NCBI GenBank assembly: GCA_964640665.1 | Contig: CAZXHT010000023.1 | Span: 1-64,000, forward strand | Source of the DNA: DATKYQ01 sp964640665 | GTDB taxonomy: Bacteria > Myxococcota > B64-G9 | DNA length: 64,000 nucleotides | Direction of reading: 5' to 3' | Notes under the pieces: generated by a model | The model's input: only the letters and a program-made list of their open reading frames with translations | The model's database searches: none | What the model was told of the DNA's origin: nothing | Translations under genes and position numbers: made by a program | Shown: piece by piece, positions 17,145-26,018 of the stretch | Numbering within the stretch: the first letter of the stretch is position 1 | How the letters are laid out: the number at the start of each line of letters is the position of its first letter

Positions 17145-17476
17145 AAGACGGACTGAAAGACGAACATCGTCGCCTGATAGTCGATGTCCTGGCCTCGCAG
17201 GCCGCTGTCGAAAAAGCGGTCTTGTTCGGCTCGCGCGCCAGCGGTAACCACCAGCCGGCATCCGACGTCGACATCGCGCTTTACGGCAAATCCCTGACCC
17301 TGGACGATCTGGCCCGGCTGGCAACCACCCTGGAACATCTTCCAATCCCCCAAAAAGTCGATCTCCTCCTGCACGAGCGGATCGAAAACAAGTCCCTTCT
17401 CGACCACATCGAACGACACGGCATCGTCTGGTTCGACAGAACGACGAGCAAAGACACTGGCTCTATTGGGCGCTAG
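17141..17476 (+). CDS. mntA: MntA-type minimal nucleotidyltransferase antitoxin (HI0073 family)
   Basis: This 111-residue protein has the minimal nucleotidyltransferase signature GS-x10-D-x-D (G30 S31 ... D42 V43 D44; SDVDIAL) and a third acidic position in KVDLLL. In characterised systems it attaches AMP to the Tyr of the HEPN toxin. Its last bases overlap the 3' end of the convergent E2-like gene (17463-17476). Confidence 0.86.
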   Translation: MKDGLKDEHRRLIVDVLASQAAVEKAVLFGSRASGNHQPASDVDIALYGKSLTLDDLARLATTLEHLPIPQKVDLLLHERIENKSLLDHIERHGIVWFDRTTSKDTGSIGR

Positions 17477-18314
17477 TCTCGTCGGGAACGGGCTCAGCGA
17501 AGTGGGTGTCGGGGTCGTCGAAGGCCCCTCGGATGGTGCGCACCATCTTGGCCAGCAGCGCCCCGTCGCACAGGCGGTGGTCTATGGTGGCGTTGAGCGT
17601 CACCACCGGCCGGATCTCTATCTTATCGTCTATCACTACCGGTCTTTTCTTGGCCTCTCCCACCAGCAGTACGACCGGAGCACGGGTATAGGGAACAATG
17701 GGTGCATAGGCCACGTCCAGGCCAAACATGCCCACGTTGGTGATCAGGCAGGCGCCGAAGGGATCGCGGGGGATTCCCGGACAGCGCAGGTTGAGCGTGT
17801 AGGAAATGAAGGCCACCATTTTGAGTACGAACCTCATCAGAAAGCCCGGGATGATGCTCATCATCTTGGAAGACTTCTGCAAATCCGTGTCTTTTTTCTC
17901 CCGCACCCGTTTGAGCTTGGCGCCCACCTCGTCTGCTATTCCGGCCACTCCCTTTTCGTCGGCACGGCTCACCTTGACACTGGTCAGATCCTCGCGGCCC
18001 GACTCATGCTCGACGACGGCCAGGACGAAAAGATCCACCAACTGGCGCAGGTAGATGCGCCGCAGGCGAATGAAGGCGTTCAGGTCGGGATGGCGCGAGA
18101 GAGCCAGCGCCATCGCCCTTGCCACCATGTGCGTCACCGTCACCCGCGGGCCGCCCTCGGGCTGGCGGTCGCGCCAAGCGTAGGCCTTGGTCAAATCGAT
18201 TTCCAGCGTGCCGTAGATCTGCGGGTCTCCCGGGCCGTGCCAGGTTCCTAAGGCCACCTTGCGAAAAGGCGGCGTGCGGCGCAGCGGCTTGATCTTGACG
18301 TTTCTAAGTCCCAT
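17463..18314 (-). CDS. Stand-alone 2-oxoacid dehydrogenase E2-type acyltransferase catalytic domain
   Basis: The 283-residue protein is only the CoA-dependent acyltransferase core of dihydrolipoamide acyltransferases. No lipoyl domain and no peripheral subunit-binding domain is present. The catalytic motif DHRLCDG (about 245-251) with its His and Asp is intact, and so is the FGACLITNVGMFG region. The ATG at 18312-18314 has GGGAG upstream. The gene begins inside the 3' end of the LpxL-like gene (11-base overlap), so both are co-expressed. Its acyl donor and acceptor are unknown, and without a lipoyl arm it is unlikely to serve a normal dehydrogenase complex. Confidence 0.82.
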   Translation of the reverse strand: MGLRNVKIKPLRRTPPFRKVALGTWHGPGDPQIYGTLEIDLTKAYAWRDRQPEGGPRVTVTHMVARAMALALSRHPDLNAFIRLRRIYLRQLVDLFVLAVVEHESGREDLTSVKVSRADEKGVAGIADEVGAKLKRVREKKDTDLQKSSKMMSIIPGFLMRFVLKMVAFISYTLNLRCPGIPRDPFGACLITNVGMFGLDVAYAPIVPYTRAPVVLLVGEAKKRPVVIDDKIEIRPVVTLNATIDHRLCDGALLAKMVRTIRGAFDDPDTHFAEPVPDETSAQ

Positions 18315-19257
18315 CTTGTTTCTCCCTCTCTCGTAATCGAGGCTCCTCGGGCTTTGTAACATCCCGGGGGCGGGTTTTCCATCTCTGGTGCATCCAGACC
18401 CATTCGGACGGGTAGCGGCGGATATAATCCTCTATACGCGCGGTCAGCCTGCGGGTGTCCTCGTAAACGGCAGCTTCGAAGTCCGGAAGATCGCAAGGAG
18501 TGTATTCCTCCAGGACTATTTCGTAGCCGCCCCGCGGACGGCGGTGGTTGAAACCGGTCACTACCGCGGCGCGGGTCTTGCGAAATAACACGCCGGGCGC
18601 CGAGGGAGTTTGAGCCTGGCGCCCAAAGAAAGGTACGAAAATGCCCGGTACGTTCGTGTCCTGGTCGTTGAGAAAACCCATTATCTCGCCGCGCCGCACC
18701 ACGGCTATCATCCGGTCGACGATCCCGGGATCCCCGCGCCAGATAGTGTGCACCGAGCCCGCCTCGCGAAAGCGGCGTATCATCCGGGTGAAGCGCGGAT
18801 CGTAAGACTTCTTGCCGATGGTGTTGATCGGATAGCCCAGCCGGGTCAGCGCACGCGCCATGAGTTCCCAGTTTCCAGAGTGTGCCGTCACGAATACCAC
18901 TCCGCGCCCCTGCGCCAGGGCGTCGTCGAGCACCTTCCGGGATTCGTGACCTAACTCTACGAACGAGGTGATCTCGCCTATCTTGCGCACGTTGACGAGT
19001 TCGACCGCCGCCCGACCGAAGTGCTCGAAGACCGCACAAGCCAGGTTCTCGATCTCGGCGGCGTCTTTTTCAGGAAAAGCCCAACCGAGATGGCGTATTG
19101 TCTTCTCGCGCTCCGAGCGCGCCCTACGGAAAACTCGCCGGCCGAGCCAGGCGCCGAACCGCTGCGAGCGCCGCAGGCTCATCATGCGCACGAAGGCCAT
19201 CAACATCCGCGCCAGCCAATAAATCACTGTGTTCTTGATCTTCTTGCCCATCGGCAA
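18304..19257 (-). CDS. LpxL/HtrB-type lysophospholipid or lipid A acyltransferase
   Basis: This 317-residue protein has an N-terminal hydrophobic/basic membrane anchor and the acyltransferase motif H-x4-E (HSGNWE, 126-131). Downstream come the family segments DQDTNVPGIFVPFFG and TPSAPGVLFRKTRAAVV. Such enzymes add secondary acyl chains to lipid A on the cytoplasmic face of the inner membrane. This fits the Lpt export genes elsewhere in the window, although ornithine-lipid or glycolipid substrates are possible. It overlaps the E2-like gene and lies 18 bases after pyrG. Confidence 0.88.
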   Translation of the reverse strand: MPMGKKIKNTVIYWLARMLMAFVRMMSLRRSQRFGAWLGRRVFRRARSEREKTIRHLGWAFPEKDAAEIENLACAVFEHFGRAAVELVNVRKIGEITSFVELGHESRKVLDDALAQGRGVVFVTAHSGNWELMARALTRLGYPINTIGKKSYDPRFTRMIRRFREAGSVHTIWRGDPGIVDRMIAVVRRGEIMGFLNDQDTNVPGIFVPFFGRQAQTPSAPGVLFRKTRAAVVTGFNHRRPRGGYEIVLEEYTPCDLPDFEAAVYEDTRRLTARIEDYIRRYPSEWVWMHQRWKTRPRDVTKPEEPRLREREKQDGT

Positions 19258-19275
19258 CGGAACCTACCCGGTCAC

Positions 19276-20886
<1,611 letters not shown>

Positions 20887-21050
20887 GCCGTCAGACCTCC
20901 TCCGCCGGAGCAATCGACGCGGTGGAATTATCATCTTCGTGTAAAAGTACTTGCGCCCGGGGACGGGCGGATGGAATCGCTTGAGGATGCACCCCTGAGG
21001 AAAACAACAGCACCCTCTGCTTGTCAATCGTTTTTTAAAATCGAACTAAC

Positions 21051-21079
21051 TTGCCATGTTCGACACGATGGCCTAACAT
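21051..21079 (+). promoter_or_regulatory. Possible sigma70 promoter of the FecR-HD-GYP operon
   Basis: TTGCCA (21051-21056) and TAACAT (21074-21079) are spaced by 17 bases. The predicted start, near 21086, is only about five bases before the ATG at 21091. The first gene would then have almost no leader, which fits its lack of a clear ribosome-binding site. Confidence 0.35.
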
Positions 21080-21090
21080 CTCGAGCGTAA

Positions 21091-21546
21091 TGAGAAACAT
21101 TCTTTTGTTGCTCTTGCTGGGCACTTTAACGGCCGGTTACAACTGCAACCGGAACACAGACAAGGAGCNNNNNNNNNNTATGCACTGCCAAGATTGTCTT
21201 CAGTCAGGGAAACGTGCGCGTCAAGAAATCGGGCTCGATGGAGTGGCTGCCGGCCAGGCGCGACATGCAGCTATCCATCGACGACAAGGTGCGCACCATG
21301 CGTGACAGCTTTGCCAACATTGAATTCGAAAGCGGCGGCCTGCTGCGGGTGGGTCCCGAGAGCCTGGTGGTTGTAACCGATCTGCGTCTCGAGCCCATCG
21401 ACCAGGCTCGCCGTTATACTTTTACCCTGATGGAAGGCAAGGTGGAGGCCGAGCTCAACGCCCTCGAGAAGGGCGCCTCCGAGTTCAAGATCAGGACGTC
21501 TTCGGCGGAGACGATCCTGCTGCACCGTGAGGTGGCTTTCCAGTGA
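21091..21546 (+). CDS. FecR-domain protein, interrupted by an assembly gap
   Basis: The ATG at 21091 opens a signal peptide (MRNILLLLLLGTLTAGYNC). Ten N residues follow at 21169-21178. After them the frame continues as AKIVFSQGNVRVKKSGSM and a FecR-type strand pattern with FESGGLLRVGPESLVVV. The frame is the same on both sides with exactly ten Ns, but the true gap length is probably unknown. FecR-like domains are found in envelope proteins sensing or transmitting stress. It overlaps the next gene by four bases (GTGA). Confidence 0.75.
21169..21178. other. Scaffold gap (10 N)
   Basis: Ten undetermined bases within the FecR gene. This shows that the sequence was joined from contigs; the number of missing bases is not known. 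Confidence 0.95.
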
Positions 21547-22520
21547 AACGCGACGGGACGACAATCGCTCTGGCATCGCTTGCCGCTTTCGCCATCCTGG
21601 TTTGGAACCCTGGCAGCGGTCCGCAGGCGGCAGGCGATAATTTAGAACTGCCTGCGAAGATCAGGCTCATGCAGGGACAGACACTGGAAGAAATCGCCGG
21701 GAAATTCTTCGGCGATCCCTCTGTTGCCGCCGAAATCCGCGCCTTGAACTCGATTCCCACAGGCATGCAACCCGACCCGGGTGTCGAGATCCACCTGCCG
21801 GGCCCGGAGCGCGAGCGGGTATTGACCGCCTTGCGTGTGGCCACTCAGGCCCTGGCCCAGGCGCAGGCCGACGGCGCTTTGGAGTTCGCCCCGCAGAACT
21901 ACAAGTCGGCCGCGGATAGCCTGAACCGGGCCAAGCAGGCGCTCGCGCGCGCCGCCTACGCCGAGTGCCGCGGGCTGGCCGACGAGACCTGGGCCTTGGC
22001 CCGCCAGGCCCGCAAGGCGAGCCTCGTCCGGCGCCCCAAGAAGAACCGCTTCGAGGTGTCGGTAGATCACAAGGGCGCCACCCGGGTGGCGGTGCTTTCG
22101 GGAGACGGGGTCAAGGTCACCGCCGGCAAGAAGAGCACGACTGTCAAGCAGGGGCATGCAGTCCGTGTGGAAGCCGGACGGCCTCCTTCGGGTTCGTACC
22201 CCTTGCTTGCTCCGCCGGCTCAGCTTCTGCCGGTCGAGGGTTCCATCCTGGTTACGGCCGCAATCTATTTCAACTGGAAGCATGTCGCGGGAGCGACCAG
22301 ATATGTAATCCTGATCGCGGGCGACCCCCACGGGCAGCAGGCGATTCGCCAGATGACGACCGGGAATACTTCCCTGCTTTTCAGATCCAGCCTGCCCGAT
22401 GGGCCGTACTACTGGTTCCTGAGGACGGTCGACGCGCGCGGGCTGGTCGGCCGGGCATCGTCTGCGAGAAAGTTCATCCTGCGGGCCTCTCGGGACGGAG
22501 ACGCGGGCACGGGAGATTGA
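21543..22520 (+). CDS. Periplasmic LysM-like/FecR-like protein
   Basis: The GTG start overlaps the previous stop. The 325-residue protein has an N-terminal membrane or signal segment. A LysM-like stretch (about 38-85: MQGQTLEEIAGKFFGDPSVA then LNSIPTGMQPDPGVEIHLP) could bind peptidoglycan. An Ala-rich helical region (about 95-160) and a beta-rich part with FecR-like character (FEVSVDHKGATRVAVLSGDG) follow, then an FN3-like strand set near the C-terminus (YFNWKHVAGATRYVILIAG). It is encoded between a FecR protein and a receiver protein, so it is probably the envelope part of the same signalling unit. Confidence 0.68.
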   Translation: MKRDGTTIALASLAAFAILVWNPGSGPQAAGDNLELPAKIRLMQGQTLEEIAGKFFGDPSVAAEIRALNSIPTGMQPDPGVEIHLPGPERERVLTALRVATQALAQAQADGALEFAPQNYKSAADSLNRAKQALARAAYAECRGLADETWALARQARKASLVRRPKKNRFEVSVDHKGATRVAVLSGDGVKVTAGKKSTTVKQGHAVRVEAGRPPSGSYPLLAPPAQLLPVEGSILVTAAIYFNWKHVAGATRYVILIAGDPHGQQAIRQMTTGNTSLLFRSSLPDGPYYWFLRTVDARGLVGRASSARKFILRASRDGDAGTGD

Positions 22521-22523
22521 CAA

Positions 22524-22907
22524 TTGGACGTGACCACCCTGGTTTGTGACGACGACTCTTCCTACCGCGCGATTGTGCGTGACATCCTCGAGGGCAAGGG
22601 TGTCCGGGTAATCGAGGCCAGCGACGGGCAGGAAGCACTGTCCATCTTCATGAAAGACAAGATCGACCTGGTGGTTACCGACTTTCTGATGCCCAAGCTG
22701 GATGGCTTGCAAATGATCCGCAACATTCGCATGACCGGCGAGCGAGGCTCCGTCCCCATCGTCCTGATGTCGGCCATCTCCAAGTCGCACATGCTGGCTG
22801 ATTCACCCGAGTGGGGCCCGGATCACTACATCAACAAGCCGTTCAAACCCAAGAAGATGGCCAAGCTCCTCGACAGTGTACTGAGCAATCTGCATGAGCG
22901 GCGATGA
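22524..22907 (+). CDS. CheY-like single-domain response regulator
   Basis: A receiver domain of 127 residues with the acidic pair CDDD, the phosphorylation Asp in VVTDFLMPKLDG, Ser in LMSAIS and the conserved Lys in INKPFKP. It has no output domain. The start is the TTG at 22524, with GGGAG eight bases upstream; a GTG six bases further would be too far from that site. It overlaps the HD-GYP gene by four bases (ATGA), which suggests that it acts on or with that enzyme. No histidine kinase gene is nearby. Confidence 0.88.
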   Translation: MDVTTLVCDDDSSYRAIVRDILEGKGVRVIEASDGQEALSIFMKDKIDLVVTDFLMPKLDGLQMIRNIRMTGERGSVPIVLMSAISKSHMLADSPEWGPDHYINKPFKPKKMAKLLDSVLSNLHERR

Positions 22908-24688
22908 AGCTTTTTCGCAGCATAACCCTGATGTTGCTGTTTCTGACCACCGTTCCAATCACGGTGGTCGGCTTCATCCTGATTGATTCCAGCGTTGACA
23001 CTCTGAAGACGCTGACATGGGAACTGCAACAGGAACGGGCAGACCACGCCGGCCGGGCGGGCGAAGCGTTTTTCGACAACGTCATCTCCGATCTCGACCT
23101 GCTGCTGTCCAATTTCTCTGTCGCCAACATGAACCTTCTCCAGCGGCAGGAACTTTTGTCCTTCATCCTCCAGAAACGGCCCGAGGTCAACATCATCGCC
23201 TTCTACGACGAGCGGGGCAGGGCCTTGCACAACCTGCTGGCCTTCGACTCGCGGCGCATCCTACCCAGTGAGCTCGCCGATCACCAGGCCAGGATCGCCT
23301 CCGTCATGGCAGCCGGCAAGCCGGACTCGATCGACTTCTCGGCGCCCTACGACATCCGGCGCCGGGCACGTCCCGAGCTGTCCATCGAGGCCCGCAGCGA
23401 GACGGCCGTGGCCATGACCGTCAAGCTCAACGCCGGCGACGCGGCATACCTGGGCATGGAGATCTCCTTAACCCCCTTGCAGGCAATCATCGGCAGACTG
23501 CGCGTGGGAGCCCGGGGCAACGTGCTGCTGATAGACGCCAACGGTTTCCTGGTAGCCGACAAGGCCGGCGCGGCAAGAGGGGCCGCCACCGAACGAATCG
23601 AGAAGTCGAGGCAGCTTTCCTCCTTACTGGCCGGCATCCTGGCTCCCCGCGGCGCCGACAACGTGCCGGCGCCGCGGGTTGCCGGCGTGCGCCCCGTTCG
23701 GATGGGAGATGACCGGGAGGTGCTGGCGGCCTATTCGCCGCTGGCCCGCCCGCCATGGCTGATGGTCTCTGTAGAGCCGCTTGACGAAGCCTATGTCGCC
23801 ACGCGCAAGATGACCTGGCAGGTAGTCAGCGTCGTGCTGGTCAGTCTGGCGCTGGCGCTCGGTCTGGGCGTCCTGTTTGCCTTCGGCATCACACGGCCGG
23901 TCGGAAAATGCGTCTCCGGCGCCCTGCAGATTGCACGCGGCAATTTCGGAACGACCCTGGACGTCAAGACCAGGAACGAGATCGGAGAGCTGGCGCACAC
24001 TTTCAACTACATGTCCCGGCAACTCCTCTTCTACGACCGCGAGAACAAAGACCTGGTGACCACCCTCCAGCACGGTTACCTGGAGACCATCCGCGCCTTG
24101 GCCAACTCGATAGATGCCAAGGACCCTTACACCCGCGGCCATTCCATGCGTGTGACCAGCATGGCGCTGGTGCTCGGCCGCAAGCTCGACCTCGACGAGG
24201 AGCAAATGCGCTACCTGCGCTTCGGCGGCATCTTGCACGATATCGGCAAGATTGGAATCAGCGAGGAAATTTTGGCCAAGAAGGGCCGCTTGACAGAAGA
24301 AGAAATGAGTGTAGTACGCAACCATCCCGTGCTGGGCGAGAAGATAATAGAACCGATCGATTTTCTGGCGCCCGTCAGGGAACTGGTTCTGCACCACCAC
24401 GAGTGGTTTGACGGCAGCGGATACCCGACCGGGCTCAAGGGCGAGCAGATCCCCCTCGGCGCCAGGATCATCAACGCCGCCGACACCTACGACGCCGTCA
24501 CATCGGAGAGACCTTACCAGAAGGCGGTCGATAACCACGAGGCCATCGAGATCCTCAAGCGCTTGCGCGGACGCCAGATCGACCCGAGCATTTGTGACAC
24601 CTTGATAGCCATTATCGAAGAGCGCATCGCCGAAGGCGAGTTGAAACCCAGCGAGTGGGAAGACGAGTATACCGATCCGACCTACTGA
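22904..24688 (+). CDS. Membrane HD-GYP cyclic-di-GMP phosphodiesterase with Cache-like sensor and HAMP
   Basis: The 594-residue protein has an N-terminal membrane segment (about 5-27) and a periplasmic Cache-like sensor (about 30-300). A second membrane segment (about 305-330) leads into HAMP, and the C-terminus is an HD-GYP domain. The catalytic residues are all visible: HSMRVTSMA, HDIGK (about 445), the HHHEWFDGSGYPTG segment (about 503) and NAADTYDAVTS. HD-GYP enzymes degrade c-di-GMP (some act on 3',3'-cGAMP). It ends just before a strong bidirectional terminator. The receiver gene upstream is translationally coupled. Confidence 0.92.
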   Translation: MKLFRSITLMLLFLTTVPITVVGFILIDSSVDTLKTLTWELQQERADHAGRAGEAFFDNVISDLDLLLSNFSVANMNLLQRQELLSFILQKRPEVNIIAFYDERGRALHNLLAFDSRRILPSELADHQARIASVMAAGKPDSIDFSAPYDIRRRARPELSIEARSETAVAMTVKLNAGDAAYLGMEISLTPLQAIIGRLRVGARGNVLLIDANGFLVADKAGAARGAATERIEKSRQLSSLLAGILAPRGADNVPAPRVAGVRPVRMGDDREVLAAYSPLARPPWLMVSVEPLDEAYVATRKMTWQVVSVVLVSLALALGLGVLFAFGITRPVGKCVSGALQIARGNFGTTLDVKTRNEIGELAHTFNYMSRQLLFYDRENKDLVTTLQHGYLETIRALANSIDAKDPYTRGHSMRVTSMALVLGRKLDLDEEQMRYLRFGGILHDIGKIGISEEILAKKGRLTEEEMSVVRNHPVLGEKIIEPIDFLAPVRELVLHHHEWFDGSGYPTGLKGEQIPLGARIINAADTYDAVTSERPYQKAVDNHEAIEILKRLRGRQIDPSICDTLIAIIEERIAEGELKPSEWEDEYTDPTY

Positions 24689-24691
24689 CCG

Positions 24692-24735
24692 AGACCTTCG
24701 AAAAAGCCCGGCGAGCCGGGCCTTTTCGAAGGTCT
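24692..24735. terminator. Bidirectional terminator between the HD-GYP gene and rpsI
   Basis: A long, nearly perfect hairpin (AGACCTTCGAAAA with AGCCCGG, then a short loop, then the complementary arm ending at GGTCT) lies between convergent genes, with A-rich and T-rich stretches inside its arms. It should stop transcription from both sides. Confidence 0.8.
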
Positions 24736-24748
24736 GTATTTGCGGATC

Positions 24749-25144
24749 TTAGCGCTTCGAATACTGGAAGCGTTTGCGCGCGCCGGGCTGCCCGTACTTC
24801 TTGCGTTCCTTGACCCGCGAGTCGCGGGTGACCAGGCCGACTTTTTTCAGTATCGGCCTGAATTGCGGATTGATCTTCATCAGGGCACGCGTGATGCCGT
24901 GCCGAATGGCGCCGGACTGACCAGCCAAGCCGCCGCCCGAGACGTTGACATTGACGTCGTACTTGTCGCGGGTCTCGGTAAGGTCGAATGGCTCGTGAAG
25001 CACCATCTTGAGCGTCTCGCGACCGAAGTATTGGTCGAGCGTGCGCTTGTTGACGGTGACCACCCCGTTGCCCGGCTTCAACCACACCCGGGCGACGGCC
25101 GACTTTCTCCTGCCCGTGGCATACCACTGCTGAACTTCGCTCAT
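24749..25144 (-). CDS. rpsI: 30S ribosomal protein S9
   Basis: The 131-residue protein opens YATGRRKSAVARVWLKPG and ends in the basic tail KKYGQPGARKRFQYSKR that reaches the ribosomal P site. The start overlaps the rplM stop (ATGA), the standard rplM-rpsI operon. Confidence 0.97.
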   Translation of the reverse strand: MSEVQQWYATGRRKSAVARVWLKPGNGVVTVNKRTLDQYFGRETLKMVLHEPFDLTETRDKYDVNVNVSGGGLAGQSGAIRHGITRALMKINPQFRPILKKVGLVTRDSRVKERKKYGQPGARKRFQYSKR

Positions 25145-25584
25145 TGTCCGATCCCTTCAAGCACGATCTTCTCGGGCTTCTGTGCCTGGTGCGGATGCTC
25201 AGGCCCGGTGTAGATCTTGAGTTTGCGGATCATGGAGTACCCCAGGGGGCCCTTGGGCAACATGCCCTTGACGGCGCGCCTGATCAACTCGGTGGGATGC
25301 CTCCTCTGCATGGTCTGCGCGTTGCGCTCATGGAGGCCGCCGGGGTAACCGGAGTAGTTGTAGTATCTCTTCTTTTCCATCTTCTTCCCGGTAAGCCGTA
25401 CCTTTTCGGCATTGACGACGACAACGAAATCGCCCGTGTCGACGTGCGGCGTGAACCTGGGGGTGTGTTTGCCGCGCAGGATGGCGGCAACCTGGCTGGC
25501 GATCCGGCCAAGGATACCGTCCGCGGCATCCACCAGCAACCAGCGCCGCTCGAGATCTTCCTTCTTCACATGCGAAGTCTTCAT
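25141..25584 (-). CDS. rplM: 50S ribosomal protein L13
   Basis: This 147-residue protein has WLLVDAADGILGRIASQVA, the GDFVVVVNAEKV segment and the HPTELIRRAVKGMLPKG motif of L13. I chose the ATG at 25582-25584 (MKTSHVKKED), preceded by AAGGA; a GTG three bases upstream is possible. A strong sigma70 promoter (25640-25668) lies upstream. Confidence 0.97.
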   Translation of the reverse strand: MKTSHVKKEDLERRWLLVDAADGILGRIASQVAAILRGKHTPRFTPHVDTGDFVVVVNAEKVRLTGKKMEKKRYYNYSGYPGGLHERNAQTMQRRHPTELIRRAVKGMLPKGPLGYSMIRKLKIYTGPEHPHQAQKPEKIVLEGIGQ

Positions 25585-25639
25585 CACCGATTCCTTCCCG
25601 ATTCTTTCTTATGGTCCCGGTAAGCGCCCGGGAACGCTC

Positions 25640-25668
25640 TTATTAGGCGAAGCCACCAGGAATGTCAA
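25640..25668 (-). promoter_or_regulatory. Sigma70 promoter of rplM-rpsI with a short leader hairpin
   Basis: TTGACA (25663-25668) is followed after 17 bases by TAATAA (25640-25645) on the minus strand. The leader contains a GC-rich hairpin (about 25613-25636, TCCCGG paired with CCGGGA), which could serve ribosomal-protein feedback. I cannot match it to a described leader family. Confidence 0.75.
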
Positions 25669-25736
25669 GGAGTTTTGCAAAAAAACACGGCACTTGCCCA
25701 CAACAAGCCGGTAGGCGGGAAGGAAGCCAGAGCCGG

Positions 25737-25949
25737 CTACTTTTCCTCTTTTTTCTTCTCATACAGCGCGCGGGCCTTGGTGGCGCCCATGCACTTGCCG
25801 ATCTCGTCGGTGGATGTTTCCTTGTAGCACACCAATAATCCATCGCACTGCGAGTCGCGTTCGCAGGCTTCCCCCTCTTTCTTGGACGACACACAGCCGG
25901 AAAACAACAGCATGCATAACCCCGCCACAACCAAATTGACTATATTCAT
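25737..25949 (-). CDS. Small cysteine-containing lipoprotein
   Basis: A 70-residue lipoprotein (MNIVNLVVAGLCMLLFSGC) with a purine-rich ribosome-binding site (GGAGGGGGAG). The mature part has four further cysteines in the pattern GEACERDSQCDGLLVCYKE, like one disulfide-bonded module of the Cys-rich proteins common in this lineage. A Lys/Glu-rich tail follows. No function is known. Confidence 0.65.
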   Translation of the reverse strand: MNIVNLVVAGLCMLLFSGCVSSKKEGEACERDSQCDGLLVCYKETSTDEIGKCMGATKARALYEKKKEEK

Positions 25950-26018
25950 TCTCCCCCTCCTTGAAAAGAACACCGCCTATGAGAACTGTCTCCCGTTCAA
26001 CCGGGTTTTGTCAAGACG

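Noticed and set aside
21169..21178. Frame break or insertion in the FecR gene
   Set aside because: It is a run of N, a scaffold gap, not biology.
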